Of a stretch of DNA of 64,000 nt, positions 32,770 to 42,975 are shown one piece after another. This DNA is from Bacteroidales bacterium (GTDB lineage Bacteria; Bacteroidota; Bacteroidia; Bacteroidales; UBA10428). The stretch lies in assembly GCA_016930375.1 (NCBI GenBank), contig JAFGGU010000060.1:1-64000 (forward strand), written 5' to 3'. Numbering within the stretch: the first letter of the stretch is position 1; the number at the start of each line of letters is the position of its first letter. A program made the translations under genes and the position numbers. The notes below the pieces were generated by a model. That model saw nothing but the letters and a program-made list of their open reading frames with translations, was not told where the DNA came from and searched no databases.

Positions 32770-33345
32770 ATGATTGAACAGAAAGGTTTCAACATTCATC
32801 AGGATCTAATAGACCGCTGTATAGATAATGATAAACTGGCGCAGAGTGAATTATACAGGCTGTATTACAAGGCTATGTATAATACCTGTTACAGGATGTT
32901 GAATGATAGGGTTGAAGCTGAGGATGTTATGCAGGAAGCATTTCTGGCAGCATTTCTGAAGATGAAATCCTATCGGGGTGAAATGAGCTTTGGTTCCTGG
33001 CTTAAAAGGATCGTGATCAATAAAACGATCGATGTTCTGAGATCAAGAAAAGTCAGGTTTGATGAATTGAATGAAAAGATAAGCCTCCCGGATGAGTCTG
33101 ACTGGAATGATCTGGAAAAAAAGGAGGATGATATCAAAAGGGTGGCAAAAATCAGGGAAGCGGTAAGCAAACTTCCTGATGGTTTTAGGGTAGTTCTCTC
33201 ACTTGCCTTGTTTGAAGGTTATGATCATGAAGAAATTGCCCTGATACTGAAGATTACAGAATCCACCTCCCGATCCCAACTGGCACGGGCAAAGAAGAAA
33301 TTGATTGAATATTTAAATAGCAATAAAGATGGAACCTTTGGATGA
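32770..33345 (+). CDS. ECF RNA polymerase sigma factor
   Basis: 191 residues from the ATG at 32770; the TTG one codon earlier is not needed. Region 2 is SELYRLYYKAMYNTCYRML followed by EAEDVMQEAFLAAFLKM and GSFGSWLKR-like sequence; region 4 is LPDGFRVVLSLALFEGYDHE followed by ESTSRSQLARAKKKL. It is of the group often next to membrane anti-sigma factors without FecR. Its 3' end overlaps the next gene by 17 bp, which suggests coupled translation. TTTG at 32727-32730 is present, but no good -7 box is seen. Confidence 0.9.
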   Translation: MIEQKGFNIHQDLIDRCIDNDKLAQSELYRLYYKAMYNTCYRMLNDRVEAEDVMQEAFLAAFLKMKSYRGEMSFGSWLKRIVINKTIDVLRSRKVRFDELNEKISLPDESDWNDLEKKEDDIKRVAKIREAVSKLPDGFRVVLSLALFEGYDHEEIALILKITESTSRSQLARAKKKLIEYLNSNKDGTFG

Positions 33346-33862
33346 TTATATAAGAGGCAATAAGGATCGGTTCAATTCCGAGGAGCCCCTGGTTGGTCAC
33401 TTCGAACGGTTTGACGGGAAGCTGAAGCAGATGGGGAGGAGAAGGATCGCGCAGCCATGGACTGTTTTATTGAAAATGGCTGCGGTTCTAATCCTGGGAT
33501 TGATCATTTCCTACGCAGCTTTTCATGAATTCAATATACTCAAGAAAAGCACGCTAAGCTCCATATCCGGATCTGCGGGCCCCGAATTAAATGAAGCGGT
33601 ACAATATTATTCCACGCAGCTCAACATCTCCTATAATAAAATTCAGAGTCTCAGATTCAATGATGATCAGAATGAAAAAAGGCAGGTTCTCGAGGAACTA
33701 TCTGAGATGGATAAACAGGTGCAGGCATTGGAAAAAGATCTGAAACAAAATCCTGATGACGAGAGGATCGTTCACGCCATTATTAATTTTTACCAGGTAA
33801 AGATTGAAATGATGGACATGATCATTGCCCGTACCGAACCATTTTCCCATTCAATTCTTTAA
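33329..33862 (+). CDS. probable single-pass membrane anti-sigma factor
   Basis: 177 residues with no family I can name. Residues 1-45 are charged and would be cytoplasmic; one membrane helix lies at about 46-66 (LLKMAAVLILGLIISYAAF); the remaining 110 residues are helical and charged with a coiled-coil pattern (QVLEELSEMDKQVQALEKDL). The gene overlaps the sigma factor gene by 17 bp and is followed 10 bp later by an exported beta-helix-like protein. Position and topology make it the likely anti-sigma factor, with the periplasmic coiled coil as the sensor part. A zinc-binding HxxxCxxC motif is absent. Confidence 0.65.
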   Translation: MEPLDDYIRGNKDRFNSEEPLVGHFERFDGKLKQMGRRRIAQPWTVLLKMAAVLILGLIISYAAFHEFNILKKSTLSSISGSAGPELNEAVQYYSTQLNISYNKIQSLRFNDDQNEKRQVLEELSEMDKQVQALEKDLKQNPDDERIVHAIINFYQVKIEMMDMIIARTEPFSHSIL

Positions 33863-33872
33863 AATTACAGTT

Positions 33873-34958
33873 ATGAAAACACGAATATCAAAACCAAAAA
33901 CAAGCGTATTGCTGTTAGCATTGACAATTTCTGTGGGTATGCTGGCGCAGGAGCCCTTTGCCAAAGTGATTAAGAAGGAATTTGCGGTGAATCCCAATAC
34001 GCGACTGGAAATTATGAATAAGTACGGCAATGTGGATGTTGTTAATCGGGCTGATGCCGCGCTTACCATCGATGTTACGGTCAAGGTCAACATACGGGAT
34101 CAGCAAAGGGCAGAAGAATTGCTCCGCATGGTACAGGTCAGTATTTCGCAGGAAGGTGATCTGATCAAAGCCATCACGGATATAGATGAAGACTTTGGCA
34201 GGCATTTCAGGGGATTCACAACAAATAACGGTGGCCTGGAGATCAACTATAAAATTTCGATGCCCAAAACAGTTCCGGTAAACCTGTCCAATAAATATGG
34301 CAATGTATTCATCGATGAACTCCAGTCTACTTCGACGATCGATGTGAAGTACGGTAAGCTCACAGCCAATAAGATTCTGCATGATGGCAAGGAACCCCTT
34401 TCCAAAATATACCTGTCCTATTCGAATGGGTCCATCCAGGAAGTACGCTGGATCGAAATTGACATAAAGTATGCAAAAATCAATATTACTGATAGCAAAG
34501 CCCTGGCCATTTTAAGCAAATATTCCAAAGTTTATGTCACCAATGCCAGTTCAATAGTCTGCGAATCAAAATACGATACTTATGAAATTGGAAAACTGAA
34601 TAATTTCGTTACCACTGCCGCTTACGGTCATTTCTCCATCGGCAGTCTGTCCGGTAAATTGCAAACCGAAACCAAGTATTCCGATGTGATGGTTGACCGG
34701 ATTTCGGCAGGTTTCGAGGGAATCAAAATAAACAACAGCTATGGCACTTATAAACTGGGTATTGATCCGGCAGCTTCTTACAAACTGAATGGCTATTCCA
34801 AGTATTGCACCATCGAATATCCCGAGAGCAAAGCCAGTGTGAACCGGTTTAATGAAAACAATGAAATGAAGGTGAATGGTACCATCGGTAGCGCACAAAA
34901 TGCAAAAGCCGAGGTTTCGGTGAAATCGCATTACGGAAACATCAGGTTAATACTGTAG
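33873..34958 (+). CDS. exported beta-helix-like repeat protein (DUF4097-like)
   Basis: 361 residues from the ATG at 33873; the frame extends to 33825 within the preceding gene without family support. A signal peptide (1-26, ending GMLAQ) precedes about a dozen short beta repeats with the core [YF]-[GS]-x-hydrophobic-x-hydrophobic: YGNVDV, YGNVFI, YGKLTA, YSNGSI, YAKINI, YSKVYV, YGHFSI, YSDVMV, YGTYKL, YGNIRL. Such runs form a right-handed helix of strands, as in DUF4097-type putative adhesins. It lies 10 bp after the anti-sigma gene, so it is probably the third member of the operon and may be the regulon's sensor or output. A heptad repeat array starts at its stop codon. Confidence 0.8.
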   Translation: MKTRISKPKTSVLLLALTISVGMLAQEPFAKVIKKEFAVNPNTRLEIMNKYGNVDVVNRADAALTIDVTVKVNIRDQQRAEELLRMVQVSISQEGDLIKAITDIDEDFGRHFRGFTTNNGGLEINYKISMPKTVPVNLSNKYGNVFIDELQSTSTIDVKYGKLTANKILHDGKEPLSKIYLSYSNGSIQEVRWIEIDIKYAKINITDSKALAILSKYSKVYVTNASSIVCESKYDTYEIGKLNNFVTTAAYGHFSIGSLSGKLQTETKYSDVMVDRISAGFEGIKINNSYGTYKLGIDPAASYKLNGYSKYCTIEYPESKASVNRFNENNEMKVNGTIGSAQNAKAEVSVKSHYGNIRLIL

Positions 34959-35092
34959 TAATGAGTAATGAGTAATGAGTAATAAGTAATGAGTAATGAG
35001 TGAAGAGCGGGATATGGGTGTTGGGTGCTGGACACACTCAATACCCCAAACCCGAACCCCACTGGTTACTCATTACGCTTCACTCATCACTA
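34959..35092 (+). repeat. heptad-phased inverted array with GGG/CCC core
   Basis: GAG (once AAG) recurs every 7 nt at 34963, 34970, 34977, 34984, 34991, 34998 and 35005. Then GGG follows at 35016 and 35023, CCC at 35044, 35051 and 35058, and CTC or CGC at 35069, 35076 and 35083. Left and right parts are complementary around a centre near 35037. The region from 35093 to dnaX holds TATCTTTG at 35131-35138, a -7 promoter element. Confidence 0.9.
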
Positions 35093-35156
35093 TATTTATC
35101 AACAATACTCTTCGGAAAGTCTTTATTCAATATCTTTGCTGGGAATATAATCCCGC

Positions 35157-36902
35157 ATGAGTGACTTTATTGTATCTGCCAGAAAATACAGGCCGGATCA
35201 TTTTGATACAGTTGTTGGACAGTTAAATGTAACCAACACGCTGAAAAGCGCCATCAAGAATCATCAGACCGCGCACGCATACCTTTTCTGTGGTCCCAGG
35301 GGGGTAGGCAAGACTACCTGCGCACGGATTTTCGCCAAAACTTTGAATTGTTTTAACTTGTCAGAGAATACCGAGGCTTGTGATAACTGCGAGTCCTGCA
35401 AATCATTTAATGAATCCAGATCATTCAATATTCATGAATTGGATGCCGCATCCAACAATTCAGTAGATGATATCAGAAATCTGATTGACAAGGTCAGGAT
35501 TCTTCCGCAGGTTGGAAAATACAGCATCTATATTATCGATGAGGTGCATATGCTTTCGCAATCCGCTTTCAATGCATTTCTGAAAACACTGGAAGAGCCC
35601 CCTGCGCATGCAATTTTTATTCTGGCCACCACAGAAAAGCATAAGATTATTCCAACAATACTGTCCCGTTGCCAGATATTCGATTTTCACCGGATAAGGG
35701 TGGAGGATATTGTCGGGTATCTTGCGCAGGTTGCGCGACTGGAGAAAATCGCCTTTGAAGAAGAGGCCCTGAACGTCATTGCTTTGAAAGCAGATGGTGC
35801 CATGCGTGATGCGCTATCCATCTTTGACCAGGTGGCCAGTTTCTCAGGCCGGAATATCACTTACCGAGAGGTGCTTGACAACCTGAATGTACTGGATTAT
35901 GAGTATTATTTCCGGATAACGGAAGCATTCCTGGAAACTTCGGTTCCGAAAGCTTTGATGATTTACAATGAAATCCTGCAGCGGGGATTTGACGGGCAGA
36001 ATTTCATAGGTGGTCTCGCATCGCATTTCCGCGATCTTTTGGTTTGTCATGATGAATCTACGCTTCCCCTGCTGGAAGTTAGTGAAGCCCTTAGAATTAG
36101 GTATAAGAATCAGGCAGCCGTTTGTTCGGATGATTTTCTGTTTTCTGCGCTCGACATCTGCAATCAGTGTGAACTGACTTTTAAAGCCAGCCGGAATCAA
36201 AGGCTCCATGTAGAACTGGCGCTGATAAGATTATCCGGAATAATGCACGAAAAAAAAAACTTAGCCGGTGATCGGGAAGCACTCGTGCTTCCTGAGATAT
36301 CAAAACAGGGTGGACGAAAAAAAGCTGAACCGGCACCTGTTATCCCTGAAAAACAAGAGGTTGAGAAAGCTTCCCTCATCAGGGAAACCGAACACGATTA
36401 CAGCTCCGTTTCAAGAATATCCATAAAGGATGCGCTCAAAGCCGCAGAAAGTAAACCGGACGAAGATGACAAACTGACCTCTGAAAATACAGGGGATGGA
36501 AAACCGGGGGCTTTGGAGAATCCGGATATCAAACCTTTGTCAGAGGATTACCTGGTGGTTTGCTGGAACGCATTTGCGGATCAGATCCGTGAAAATAGAC
36601 CAAGGATGGGGGTGACGCTTAAAAGTGTCCGGCCCAAAATTAAGGAGAATTTCACCCTGGTAATTGAGCTGAATAACAGGTCCCAACTTGAGGATTTCAA
36701 TCGTACCACCCGTTCTGAACTTGAACAGTTCCTGCGCCGTGAAATGCAAAACAGCGGGATCCGGGTTGAAGCAAATCTCATCGAATCCACTGAATCCGAA
36801 CAGGTTAAACTGTACACGAATGAAGAGAAATTCCGTTACCTGAGTCAGAAAAATCCTTCCCTTTCGACCTTCCGGCAGAAACTGAATCTTGAATTAGAAT
36901 AA
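35157..36902 (+). CDS. dnaX: DNA polymerase III subunit tau/gamma
   Basis: Clamp-loader ATPase and organiser of the replisome. The 581-residue protein has the Walker A GPRGVGKT at 46-53, four zinc ligands C65, C75, C78 and C81, the DEVH box at 128-131 and the sensor-1/SRC stretch [19 protein letters not shown] near 155-175. The AAA+ and collar domains end near residue 365. A run of ten A (36250-36259) lies exactly there, and either one-base slip leads to an early stop, so a gamma-like product of 368-371 residues is possible. The remaining tau part has a variable acidic linker (about 375-460) and a polymerase-binding-type domain. TATCTTTG at 35131-35138 fits the -7 promoter element. Confidence 0.96.
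   Translation: MSDFIVSARKYRPDHFDTVVGQLNVTNTLKSAIKNHQTAHAYLFCGPRGVGKTTCARIFAKTLNCFNLSENTEACDNCESCKSFNESRSFNIHELDAASNNSVDDIRNLIDKVRILPQVGKYSIYIIDEVHMLSQSAFNAFLKTLEEPPAHAIFILATTEKHKIIPTILSRCQIFDFHRIRVEDIVGYLAQVARLEKIAFEEEALNVIALKADGAMRDALSIFDQVASFSGRNITYREVLDNLNVLDYEYYFRITEAFLETSVPKALMIYNEILQRGFDGQNFIGGLASHFRDLLVCHDESTLPLLEVSEALRIRYKNQAAVCSDDFLFSALDICNQCELTFKASRNQRLHVELALIRLSGIMHEKKNLAGDREALVLPEISKQGGRKKAEPAPVIPEKQEVEKASLIRETEHDYSSVSRISIKDALKAAESKPDEDDKLTSENTGDGKPGALENPDIKPLSEDYLVVCWNAFADQIRENRPRMGVTLKSVRPKIKENFTLVIELNNRSQLEDFNRTTRSELEQFLRREMQNSGIRVEANLIESTESEQVKLYTNEEKFRYLSQKNPSLSTFRQKLNLELE
36249..36275 (+). other. candidate slippage site in dnaX (A10 tract)
   Basis: In frame the tract reads GAA-AAA-AAA-AAC (E365-K-K-N). 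One extra A gives E-K-K-K-L-S-R then TGA, a product of 371 residues. One A less gives E-K-K-T then TAG, a product of 368 residues. Both alternative frames therefore stop within seven codons, at the end of the clamp-loader core. Confidence 0.6.
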
Positions 36903-36918
36903 ACTTACAATTATTACT

Positions 36919-38145
36919 ATGAACGGACAGAAAATTACTTTCAGCAACCGGGTTCTTAGAGTGCCTGATGATCCGATGATTCCTTTTATCGAAGGAGACG
37001 GAACAGGACCCGATATCTGGGCTTCTTCGGTTAAAGTTTTTAATGCTGCAGTTGAGAAAGCCTATCAGGGTAAAAAAAAGATTTTTTGGCGGGAAGTTCT
37101 GGCTGGTGAAAAGGCCTATGACAAAACCGGGAACTGGTTACCTGATGAAACTTTACAAACCATCCGGGATTGCCTGGTGGCCATCAAAGGGCCGCTTACA
37201 ACACCCGTCGGAGGCGGTATACGCTCCCTGAATGTAGCCCTAAGGCAGCAACTGGATTTATATGTCTGTCTCCGGCCTGTACGCTATTACCAGGGTGTGC
37301 CATCGCCTGTAAAGGATCCTTCTACAACCAACATGGTAATTTTCAGGGAAAATGCTGAAGACATCTATGCCGGTATTGAATGGATGGACGGATCTCCCGA
37401 GGTAAAGAAATTGATTACATTTTTAGAAACGGAGATGAATGTAAAAAAGATCAGGTTTCCGGGATCTTCATCCATCGGAATTAAACCGGTATCCAAAGAA
37501 GGTTCAGAACGACTGATCAGGGCTGCCTTACGATATGCCATTCAGCATAACCTTCCGTCGGTTACCCTGGTGCATAAGGGCAACATCATGAAATACACCG
37601 AGGGAGCTTTCCGCGACTGGGGATACCAGTTGGTAAAAGCTGAATTCGGCGCGTCTGAGGTTGCCGGCGGTCCCTGGTGCTCCTTCACCAATCCAAATAC
37701 CGGCAAGAGCATTATTGTCAAGGATGTTATTGCCGATGCCTTTTTGCAGCAAATACTTACGCGTCCGGCTGAGTATTCCGTGATCGCCACCTTAAACCTT
37801 AACGGTGACTATATATCCGACGCCCTGGCTGCCATCGTGGGCGGAATAGGCATTGCCCCGGGAGCCAATATCAATTACGACACCGGTCATGCAGTATTCG
37901 AAGCTACCCATGGAACAGCTCCCAAATATGCCGGTAAGGATATGGTGAATCCGGGTTCTGTTATTCTTTCAGGAGCCATGATGTTGGAATACATGGGGTG
38001 GCATGAAGCTGCAGGCCTAATCTCGAAGGGTTTGCAGGCGGCCATCCTGTCGAAAAGGGTTACCTACGATTTCGAAAGGCTTATGGAAGGGGCCACTAAA
38101 TTGAAATGTTCTGAATTTGGAGATGAGATCATCAAAAACATGTGA
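36919..38145 (+). CDS. icd: isocitrate dehydrogenase (NADP-type)
   Basis: Oxidative decarboxylation of isocitrate to 2-oxoglutarate in the TCA cycle. The 408-residue protein is close in length to the E. coli homodimeric enzyme. The phosphate/substrate loop [13 protein letters not shown] (Ser near residue 103) matches the E. coli S113 region, and [28 protein letters not shown] and the C-terminal [16 protein letters not shown] (NADP pocket) are present. It lies 16 bp after dnaX, so read-through is likely. It feeds 2-oxoglutarate to the sucAB complex encoded at 52.8-56.8 kb. Cofactor choice is inferred from similarity and not proven. Confidence 0.94.
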   Translation: MNGQKITFSNRVLRVPDDPMIPFIEGDGTGPDIWASSVKVFNAAVEKAYQGKKKIFWREVLAGEKAYDKTGNWLPDETLQTIRDCLVAIKGPLTTPVGGGIRSLNVALRQQLDLYVCLRPVRYYQGVPSPVKDPSTTNMVIFRENAEDIYAGIEWMDGSPEVKKLITFLETEMNVKKIRFPGSSSIGIKPVSKEGSERLIRAALRYAIQHNLPSVTLVHKGNIMKYTEGAFRDWGYQLVKAEFGASEVAGGPWCSFTNPNTGKSIIVKDVIADAFLQQILTRPAEYSVIATLNLNGDYISDALAAIVGGIGIAPGANINYDTGHAVFEATHGTAPKYAGKDMVNPGSVILSGAMMLEYMGWHEAAGLISKGLQAAILSKRVTYDFERLMEGATKLKCSEFGDEIIKNM

Positions 38146-38155
38146 TCAGGCAACA

Positions 38156-38187
38156 ATTGCGGTTAACAGTTTATTTTCCTAATTTTG
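38156..38187 (+). promoter_or_regulatory. predicted promoter of the ferritin gene
   Basis: ATTG (38156-38159), a 20-nt spacer and TAATTTTG (38180-38187) fit the Bacteroidota consensus with one mismatch. The start of transcription would lie about 35-40 nt before the ATG. No Fur-type palindrome is evident. Confidence 0.55.
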
Positions 38188-38230
38188 TTACCTTATTTCT
38201 ACTTATAACCAACATAAAAAATAGTAAGCT

Positions 38231-38746
38231 ATGATAAATAAGAAAATTGAAAAAGCCCTGAATGAACAGGTTGAAAAGGAAGGTTATTCTTCCTCTCTCT
38301 ACCTTGCCATGGCCTCCTGGGCCGAAACAAAGGGGATGGCCGGAGTGGCACAATGGCTGTATGTCCAGTCTGATGAAGAAAGAATGCACATGCTGAAATT
38401 CATCAAATATATCAATGAACGTGGCGGGAAAGCCATCGTGCCTGCTTTCAAACAACCCGGCAAAGAGAATGCTTCTGTGAAGAAAATGTTCGAAGATGTT
38501 TTGAAACACGAGCAGTTTATTTCCTCGTCCATCAACGAAATTGTGGCACTTTGCACGACAGAAAAGGATTATACAACGCTGAACTGGATTCAATGGTTTG
38601 TAAATGAACAAGTTGAAGAAGAAACAAATGCGACTCAGATCCTGGATAAGTTAAACCTGTTGGGGGAAAAAAATCTCTACATGTTCGACCGCGATATCAT
38701 GTCACTTCGTGGTAAAGCAGCTGCAGGGACAGCGGATGCAACCTAA
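38231..38746 (+). CDS. non-heme ferritin
   Basis: Stores iron in a 24-subunit shell with ferroxidase activity. The 171-residue four-helix protein has the ferroxidase ligands in the usual places: EKEGYSSSLYLAMASW (E and Y of helix A), DEERMHMLKFIKYINERGG (E, E and H of helix B) and then NWIQWFVNEQVEEE in helix D. The order and length fit bacterial FtnA and not bacterioferritin, as no heme-binding Met pattern is seen. The C-terminal tail is rich in Ala and Gly. It has its own predicted promoter and lies 42 bp before secA. Confidence 0.93.
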   Translation: MINKKIEKALNEQVEKEGYSSSLYLAMASWAETKGMAGVAQWLYVQSDEERMHMLKFIKYINERGGKAIVPAFKQPGKENASVKKMFEDVLKHEQFISSSINEIVALCTTEKDYTTLNWIQWFVNEQVEEETNATQILDKLNLLGEKNLYMFDRDIMSLRGKAAAGTADAT

Positions 38747-38788
38747 AGATCAGCTGTATTCTCTATTATTTAAAAGAAAGATGATTCC

Positions 38789-41700
38789 ATGGCCAGTGTA
38801 AATTTTTTTAAAAAGTTCTTTGGTAGTAAATCGCAGCGCGATATTAAAGAGATATTACCATTACTCAATAAGATTCGTGAAACCTACAAAGTTATTGAAC
38901 AGCTCAGCAATGATGGTCTCAGAGCCAAGACCCTTGAGATAAAGGAGTTGATCAGGGATTCCGTGAAGGACAAAGAGGCGGTTATCCAAGACCTCAGGCA
39001 ACAGGTTGAAGCCGGGACCCTGGATATCGAAAAGGTCGAGGATGTTTACCGGGAAATAGACAAAATTGAAAAAGAGATCATTGAAACGATTGAGAAAGCC
39101 CTGCTGGAGGTGCTTCCCGCTGCCTTTGGAATTGTAAAGGAAACAGCCCGCAGGTTTAAGGAAAATGAGTTTATTGAGGTCACAGCCACTGACATGGATA
39201 AAGACCTGGCTGCACAGCGTAACAGCGTTGAGATACACGGTGAGAAGGCCAGGTTTATGCATACCTGGCTGGCCGGAGGGAATCCGATTACCTGGGATAT
39301 GGTTCATTATGACGAACAGCTTATCGGAGGTGTTGTTTTGCACCAGGGCAAGATATCGGAAATGGCAACCGGTGAAGGTAAAACGCTGGTCGCCACACTC
39401 CCGGTTTTTCTCAATTCTCTTGCCGGTCGAGGTGTTCATATTGTTACTGTCAATGATTATCTTTCCAAACGCGACTCGGAATGGATGGGTCCGATTTTTG
39501 AGTTTCATGGATTGAAAGTAGATTGCATTGATAAGCATCAACCCAACTCAGAGAGCAGAAGAAAAGCTTATCTGGCTGATATAACTTACGGCACCAACAA
39601 TGAATTCGGCTTTGACTATCTGCGCGATAACATGGCCATCAGTCCGGCTGACCTGGTGCAAAGAAAACACCATTACGCCATCGTTGATGAGGTGGATTCC
39701 GTGCTCATTGATGATGCCCGGACACCGCTGATCATTTCAGGACCCGTGCCGAGAGGCGAAGATCAGTCATTTGAGGAGTTCAAACCCCAGGTGGAAAAGC
39801 TGGTATCCATTCAGCGAACCCTGGTCACAAACATGCTTGCCGAGGCCAAAAAACTGATTGCAGAAGGCAAAACGGAAGAAGGCGGATTCAAGCTTTTACA
39901 ATCCTTTAAAGGTCTTCCGAAGAATAAACCTCTGATTAAGTTTTTGAGTGAACAGGGCAATAAAGCCCTGTTATTGAAGACTGAAAATTACTATATGCAG
40001 GAAAACAACAAAAACATGCATATCGTAACAGATGACCTGTATTTTATCATTGAGGAAAAGCTGAATTCGGTTGAACTTACTGAAAAAGGACTGGACGTTA
40101 TTACGGGATCTGCCTCTGATCCGGGTTTTTTCATCATGCCTGACATAGGTTCGGAAATTGCAGAACTAGAAAAATCGAACATCACCGCGGAAGAAAAGCT
40201 GCTACAAAAGGACAAGATCCTGCAGGATTATGCCGTAAAGTCCGACCGCATTCATACGGTGAACCAGTTGCTGAAAGCCTATACCATGTTCGAACTGGAT
40301 GTGGACTATGTGGTTATGGACAACAAGGTCAAGATCGTTGATGAGCAGACCGGTCGTATTCTCGAAGGCAGAAGATACTCCGAAGGACTTCACCAGGCCA
40401 TTGAAGCAAAGGAAAGGGTAAAGGTAGAGGCAGCTACGCAAACATTTGCTACCATTACCCTGCAGAATTACTTCAGGATGTATCATAAACTGGCTGGCAT
40501 GACAGGGACCGCAGAAACCGAAGCCGCCGAATTATGGAATATTTATAAACTCGATGTGGTTGTAATTCCCACGCACAGGCCGGTGGTTCGCAATGACCGC
40601 GAAGACCTTATTTACCGTACAAAGCGGGAAAAATACAATGCAGTTATCGATGAAATTGTCAATCTGCATGACAACGGACGTCCTTCCCTGGTTGGAACAA
40701 CCTCTGTTGAGATCTCCGAATTGCTAAGCCGGATGCTGAAATTGAAAGGCATTAAGCACAATGTTCTGAATGCCAAATTGCACCAGCGTGAAGCCGAAAT
40801 CGTGGCAGAGGCTGGACAAACAGGTACGGTGACCATTGCCACCAACATGGCGGGCAGGGGCACGGATATCAAATTAAGTCCTGATGTCCGCGGAGCAGGT
40901 GGTTTGGCTATTATCGGAACTGAACGTCACGAGTCGAGGCGGGTTGACAGGCAGTTGCGGGGACGCGCAGGCCGTCAGGGTGACCCCGGTTCCTCTCAAT
41001 TCTATGTTTCGCTTGAGGATGATCTCATGCGGTTGTTTGCTTCGGACCGGATAGCAGGATGGATGGCTAAGATGGGATGGAACGAAAACGAACCCATCCA
41101 GGCCAAACTTATCACGCAGTCTATCGAACGAGCCCAGAAAAAGGTGGAGGAAAATAACTTCGGCATCCGTAAACGCTTGCTTGAGTACGATGATGTGATG
41201 AACTCTCAGCGCGAGGTTATTTATACAAAACGGAAACATGCTTTGTATGGCGAGCGCATTCAGCTGGATGTCGCCAACATGATGTATGACGTTTGCGAAA
41301 GTATTGTTAACCAACTTCATGGCCAGGTTGAGTTTGAGGAATTCAAATTTGACGTACTCCGTCTTCTTTCAATTGATCCTGCATTTTCTGCCAAGGAATA
41401 TGTGAAATGGTCTTCCAATGAAGTCATTGAAAGCATTTATAAAACGCTTCGGGAAACTTACCTCAGAAAACAGGGGATGATTTCCAAGCAGGCTTTTCCG
41501 GTTATCAAGGATGTGTTTGAAAAGCAGGGAAAACTGTATGAGAATATTGTGGTTCCCATTACCGATGGTAGCCGGGTGTACCACATACTTACCAACCTGG
41601 AAAAGGCATATCGGACGAACGGTGAGGAACTGGTGAGATCGTATGAAAAATCGATTATGCTAACCAGCATCGATGAAGCCTGGAAAGAGCACCTCCGTGA

Positions 41701-42091
41701 ACTGGATGACCTGAGGCAATCTGTGCAGACTGCCACCTATGAACAGAAGGACCCATTGCTGATTTACAAATTCGAATCCTTCGAGTTGTTCAGGACCATG
41801 ATCGATAAGATTAACCGGGAAGTAGTCGGTATTCTTATCAAAGGTCAGATACCCATTCGCGACGCAAGCAGTGTTCAGCGTGCACAGGCTCCCAAACGGA
41901 CTGATTTCAGCCAGATGGAAGCCAATAAAAAGGAGTTTCAGCCGGACAGTAGCAAACCGGGCCAGAAAAAAGATGAGCACGTTCAGCCTGTCAGAGTCGA
42001 GAAAAAAGTAGGAAGAAACGATCCCTGTCCCTGTGGAAGCGGTAAAAAATACAAACACTGCCACGGAACACAGGTTTCGATCAACAATTAG
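38789..42091 (+). CDS. secA: preprotein translocase ATPase SecA
   Basis: Drives proteins through SecYEG. The protein has 1100 residues, longer than the 900 of E. coli, partly owing to inserts typical of Bacteroidota (a helical stretch at about 325-400 between the first motor segments). Walker A is in [14 protein letters not shown] near 192-205, the DEVD box in [20 protein letters not shown] near 298, and [21 protein letters not shown] and [16 protein letters not shown] of the second motor domain are clear. The C-terminal zinc site [14 protein letters not shown] lies at about 1080-1093 and would bind ribosomes or SecB-like partners. Its stop codon overlaps that of dapA by 4 nt. Confidence 0.97.
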   Translation: MASVNFFKKFFGSKSQRDIKEILPLLNKIRETYKVIEQLSNDGLRAKTLEIKELIRDSVKDKEAVIQDLRQQVEAGTLDIEKVEDVYREIDKIEKEIIETIEKALLEVLPAAFGIVKETARRFKENEFIEVTATDMDKDLAAQRNSVEIHGEKARFMHTWLAGGNPITWDMVHYDEQLIGGVVLHQGKISEMATGEGKTLVATLPVFLNSLAGRGVHIVTVNDYLSKRDSEWMGPIFEFHGLKVDCIDKHQPNSESRRKAYLADITYGTNNEFGFDYLRDNMAISPADLVQRKHHYAIVDEVDSVLIDDARTPLIISGPVPRGEDQSFEEFKPQVEKLVSIQRTLVTNMLAEAKKLIAEGKTEEGGFKLLQSFKGLPKNKPLIKFLSEQGNKALLLKTENYYMQENNKNMHIVTDDLYFIIEEKLNSVELTEKGLDVITGSASDPGFFIMPDIGSEIAELEKSNITAEEKLLQKDKILQDYAVKSDRIHTVNQLLKAYTMFELDVDYVVMDNKVKIVDEQTGRILEGRRYSEGLHQAIEAKERVKVEAATQTFATITLQNYFRMYHKLAGMTGTAETEAAELWNIYKLDVVVIPTHRPVVRNDREDLIYRTKREKYNAVIDEIVNLHDNGRPSLVGTTSVEISELLSRMLKLKGIKHNVLNAKLHQREAEIVAEAGQTGTVTIATNMAGRGTDIKLSPDVRGAGGLAIIGTERHESRRVDRQLRGRAGRQGDPGSSQFYVSLEDDLMRLFASDRIAGWMAKMGWNENEPIQAKLITQSIERAQKKVEENNFGIRKRLLEYDDVMNSQREVIYTKRKHALYGERIQLDVANMMYDVCESIVNQLHGQVEFEEFKFDVLRLLSIDPAFSAKEYVKWSSNEVIESIYKTLRETYLRKQGMISKQAFPVIKDVFEKQGKLYENIVVPITDGSRVYHILTNLEKAYRTNGEELVRSYEKSIMLTSIDEAWKEHLRELDDLRQSVQTATYEQKDPLLIYKFESFELFRTMIDKINREVVGILIKGQIPIRDASSVQRAQAPKRTDFSQMEANKKEFQPDSSKPGQKKDEHVQPVRVEKKVGRNDPCPCGSGKKYKHCHGTQVSINN

Positions 42092-42969
42092 CAGTTTTTC
42101 AGCAATCCTTCAATCTTCTTGTGTAAGGTTTCACTAACCCGAACAAGGGGCAGGCGTAAATTATTCTGCGTTACCCTGAGAATTTCCAGGGCGGCTTTAA
42201 CCCCCGATGGATTGCCCTCCTCAAAAAGGGCATTCATCAGGTCAAAAAGCTTGTAGTGCAGCGATGCTGCTTTAACATAATTGCCCTGCAAGGCATGACT
42301 GACCATTTCGGAAAAGGTTTTCGGACAGGCATTGGCGATCACGGATATCACCCCTGATCCACCCAGTGAAAGAATGGGCAGGGTCAAGGCATCATCACCC
42401 GAAATAACCAGGAAATTTTTAGGCTTGTTTTTAACAATGCTCATCACCTGTGAAAGGTTTCCGGAAGCTTCTTTGACTGCGATTATGTTCTTAAAATCCC
42501 TGGCAAGTTTCACGGTGGTTTCTGCCGTCATGTTGCTGCCTGTCCTTCCCGGAACATTATACAGGATAACAGGCAGCGGACTGGTCTCGGCTATCGACTT
42601 GAAATGCATATATAATCCCTGCTGGGAGGGCTTATTGTAATAAGGTGAAACGGACAGAATGGCATCAACCCCGCAGTGATCGTTATGGCTTATGGTATCA
42701 ATGATCTCCTGCGTATTGTTGCCACCAATACCAACCACAACAGGGATTCTGCCACTGACAGTATCAGATACGAAGCTCAACACGGCTTTCTTTTCATCTT
42801 TTGACAGTGTCACGGATTCACCGGTAGTTCCCAGGGCTACGATATAATTCACGCCGCCTTTGATAACATGCTCCACCAGTTTGCCAAGCGATTTGAAATC
42901 GATACTGCCGTCAGTTCTGAATGGTGTAACTATGGCAACTCCCGTGCCTGTGAACTTCTTTTGTTCCAT
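42088..42969 (-). CDS. dapA: 4-hydroxy-tetrahydrodipicolinate synthase
   Basis: Condenses pyruvate and aspartate semialdehyde in the lysine/diaminopimelate pathway. The 293-residue TIM barrel has the GTTGE loop at 47-51, Y111 from the neighbouring subunit (SPYYNKP), the catalytic Y137 (YNVPGRTG) and the Schiff-base K166 (AVKEASGN). All are in the spacing of DapA, so N-acetylneuraminate lyase is less likely. It converges with secA with a 4-nt overlap of the two stop codons, and follows the DUF6913 gene by 6 bp on the same strand. Confidence 0.94.
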   Translation of the reverse strand: MEQKKFTGTGVAIVTPFRTDGSIDFKSLGKLVEHVIKGGVNYIVALGTTGESVTLSKDEKKAVLSFVSDTVSGRIPVVVGIGGNNTQEIIDTISHNDHCGVDAILSVSPYYNKPSQQGLYMHFKSIAETSPLPVILYNVPGRTGSNMTAETTVKLARDFKNIIAVKEASGNLSQVMSIVKNKPKNFLVISGDDALTLPILSLGGSGVISVIANACPKTFSEMVSHALQGNYVKAASLHYKLFDLMNALFEEGNPSGVKAALEILRVTQNNLRLPLVRVSETLHKKIEGLLKNC

Positions 42970-42975
42970 AAAAAT

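Noticed and set aside
42088-42091. Possible sequence error where the secA and dapA stops overlap
   Set aside because: Both proteins end at normal family positions (zinc motif plus short tail; final DapA helix), so the 4-nt convergent overlap is taken as real.
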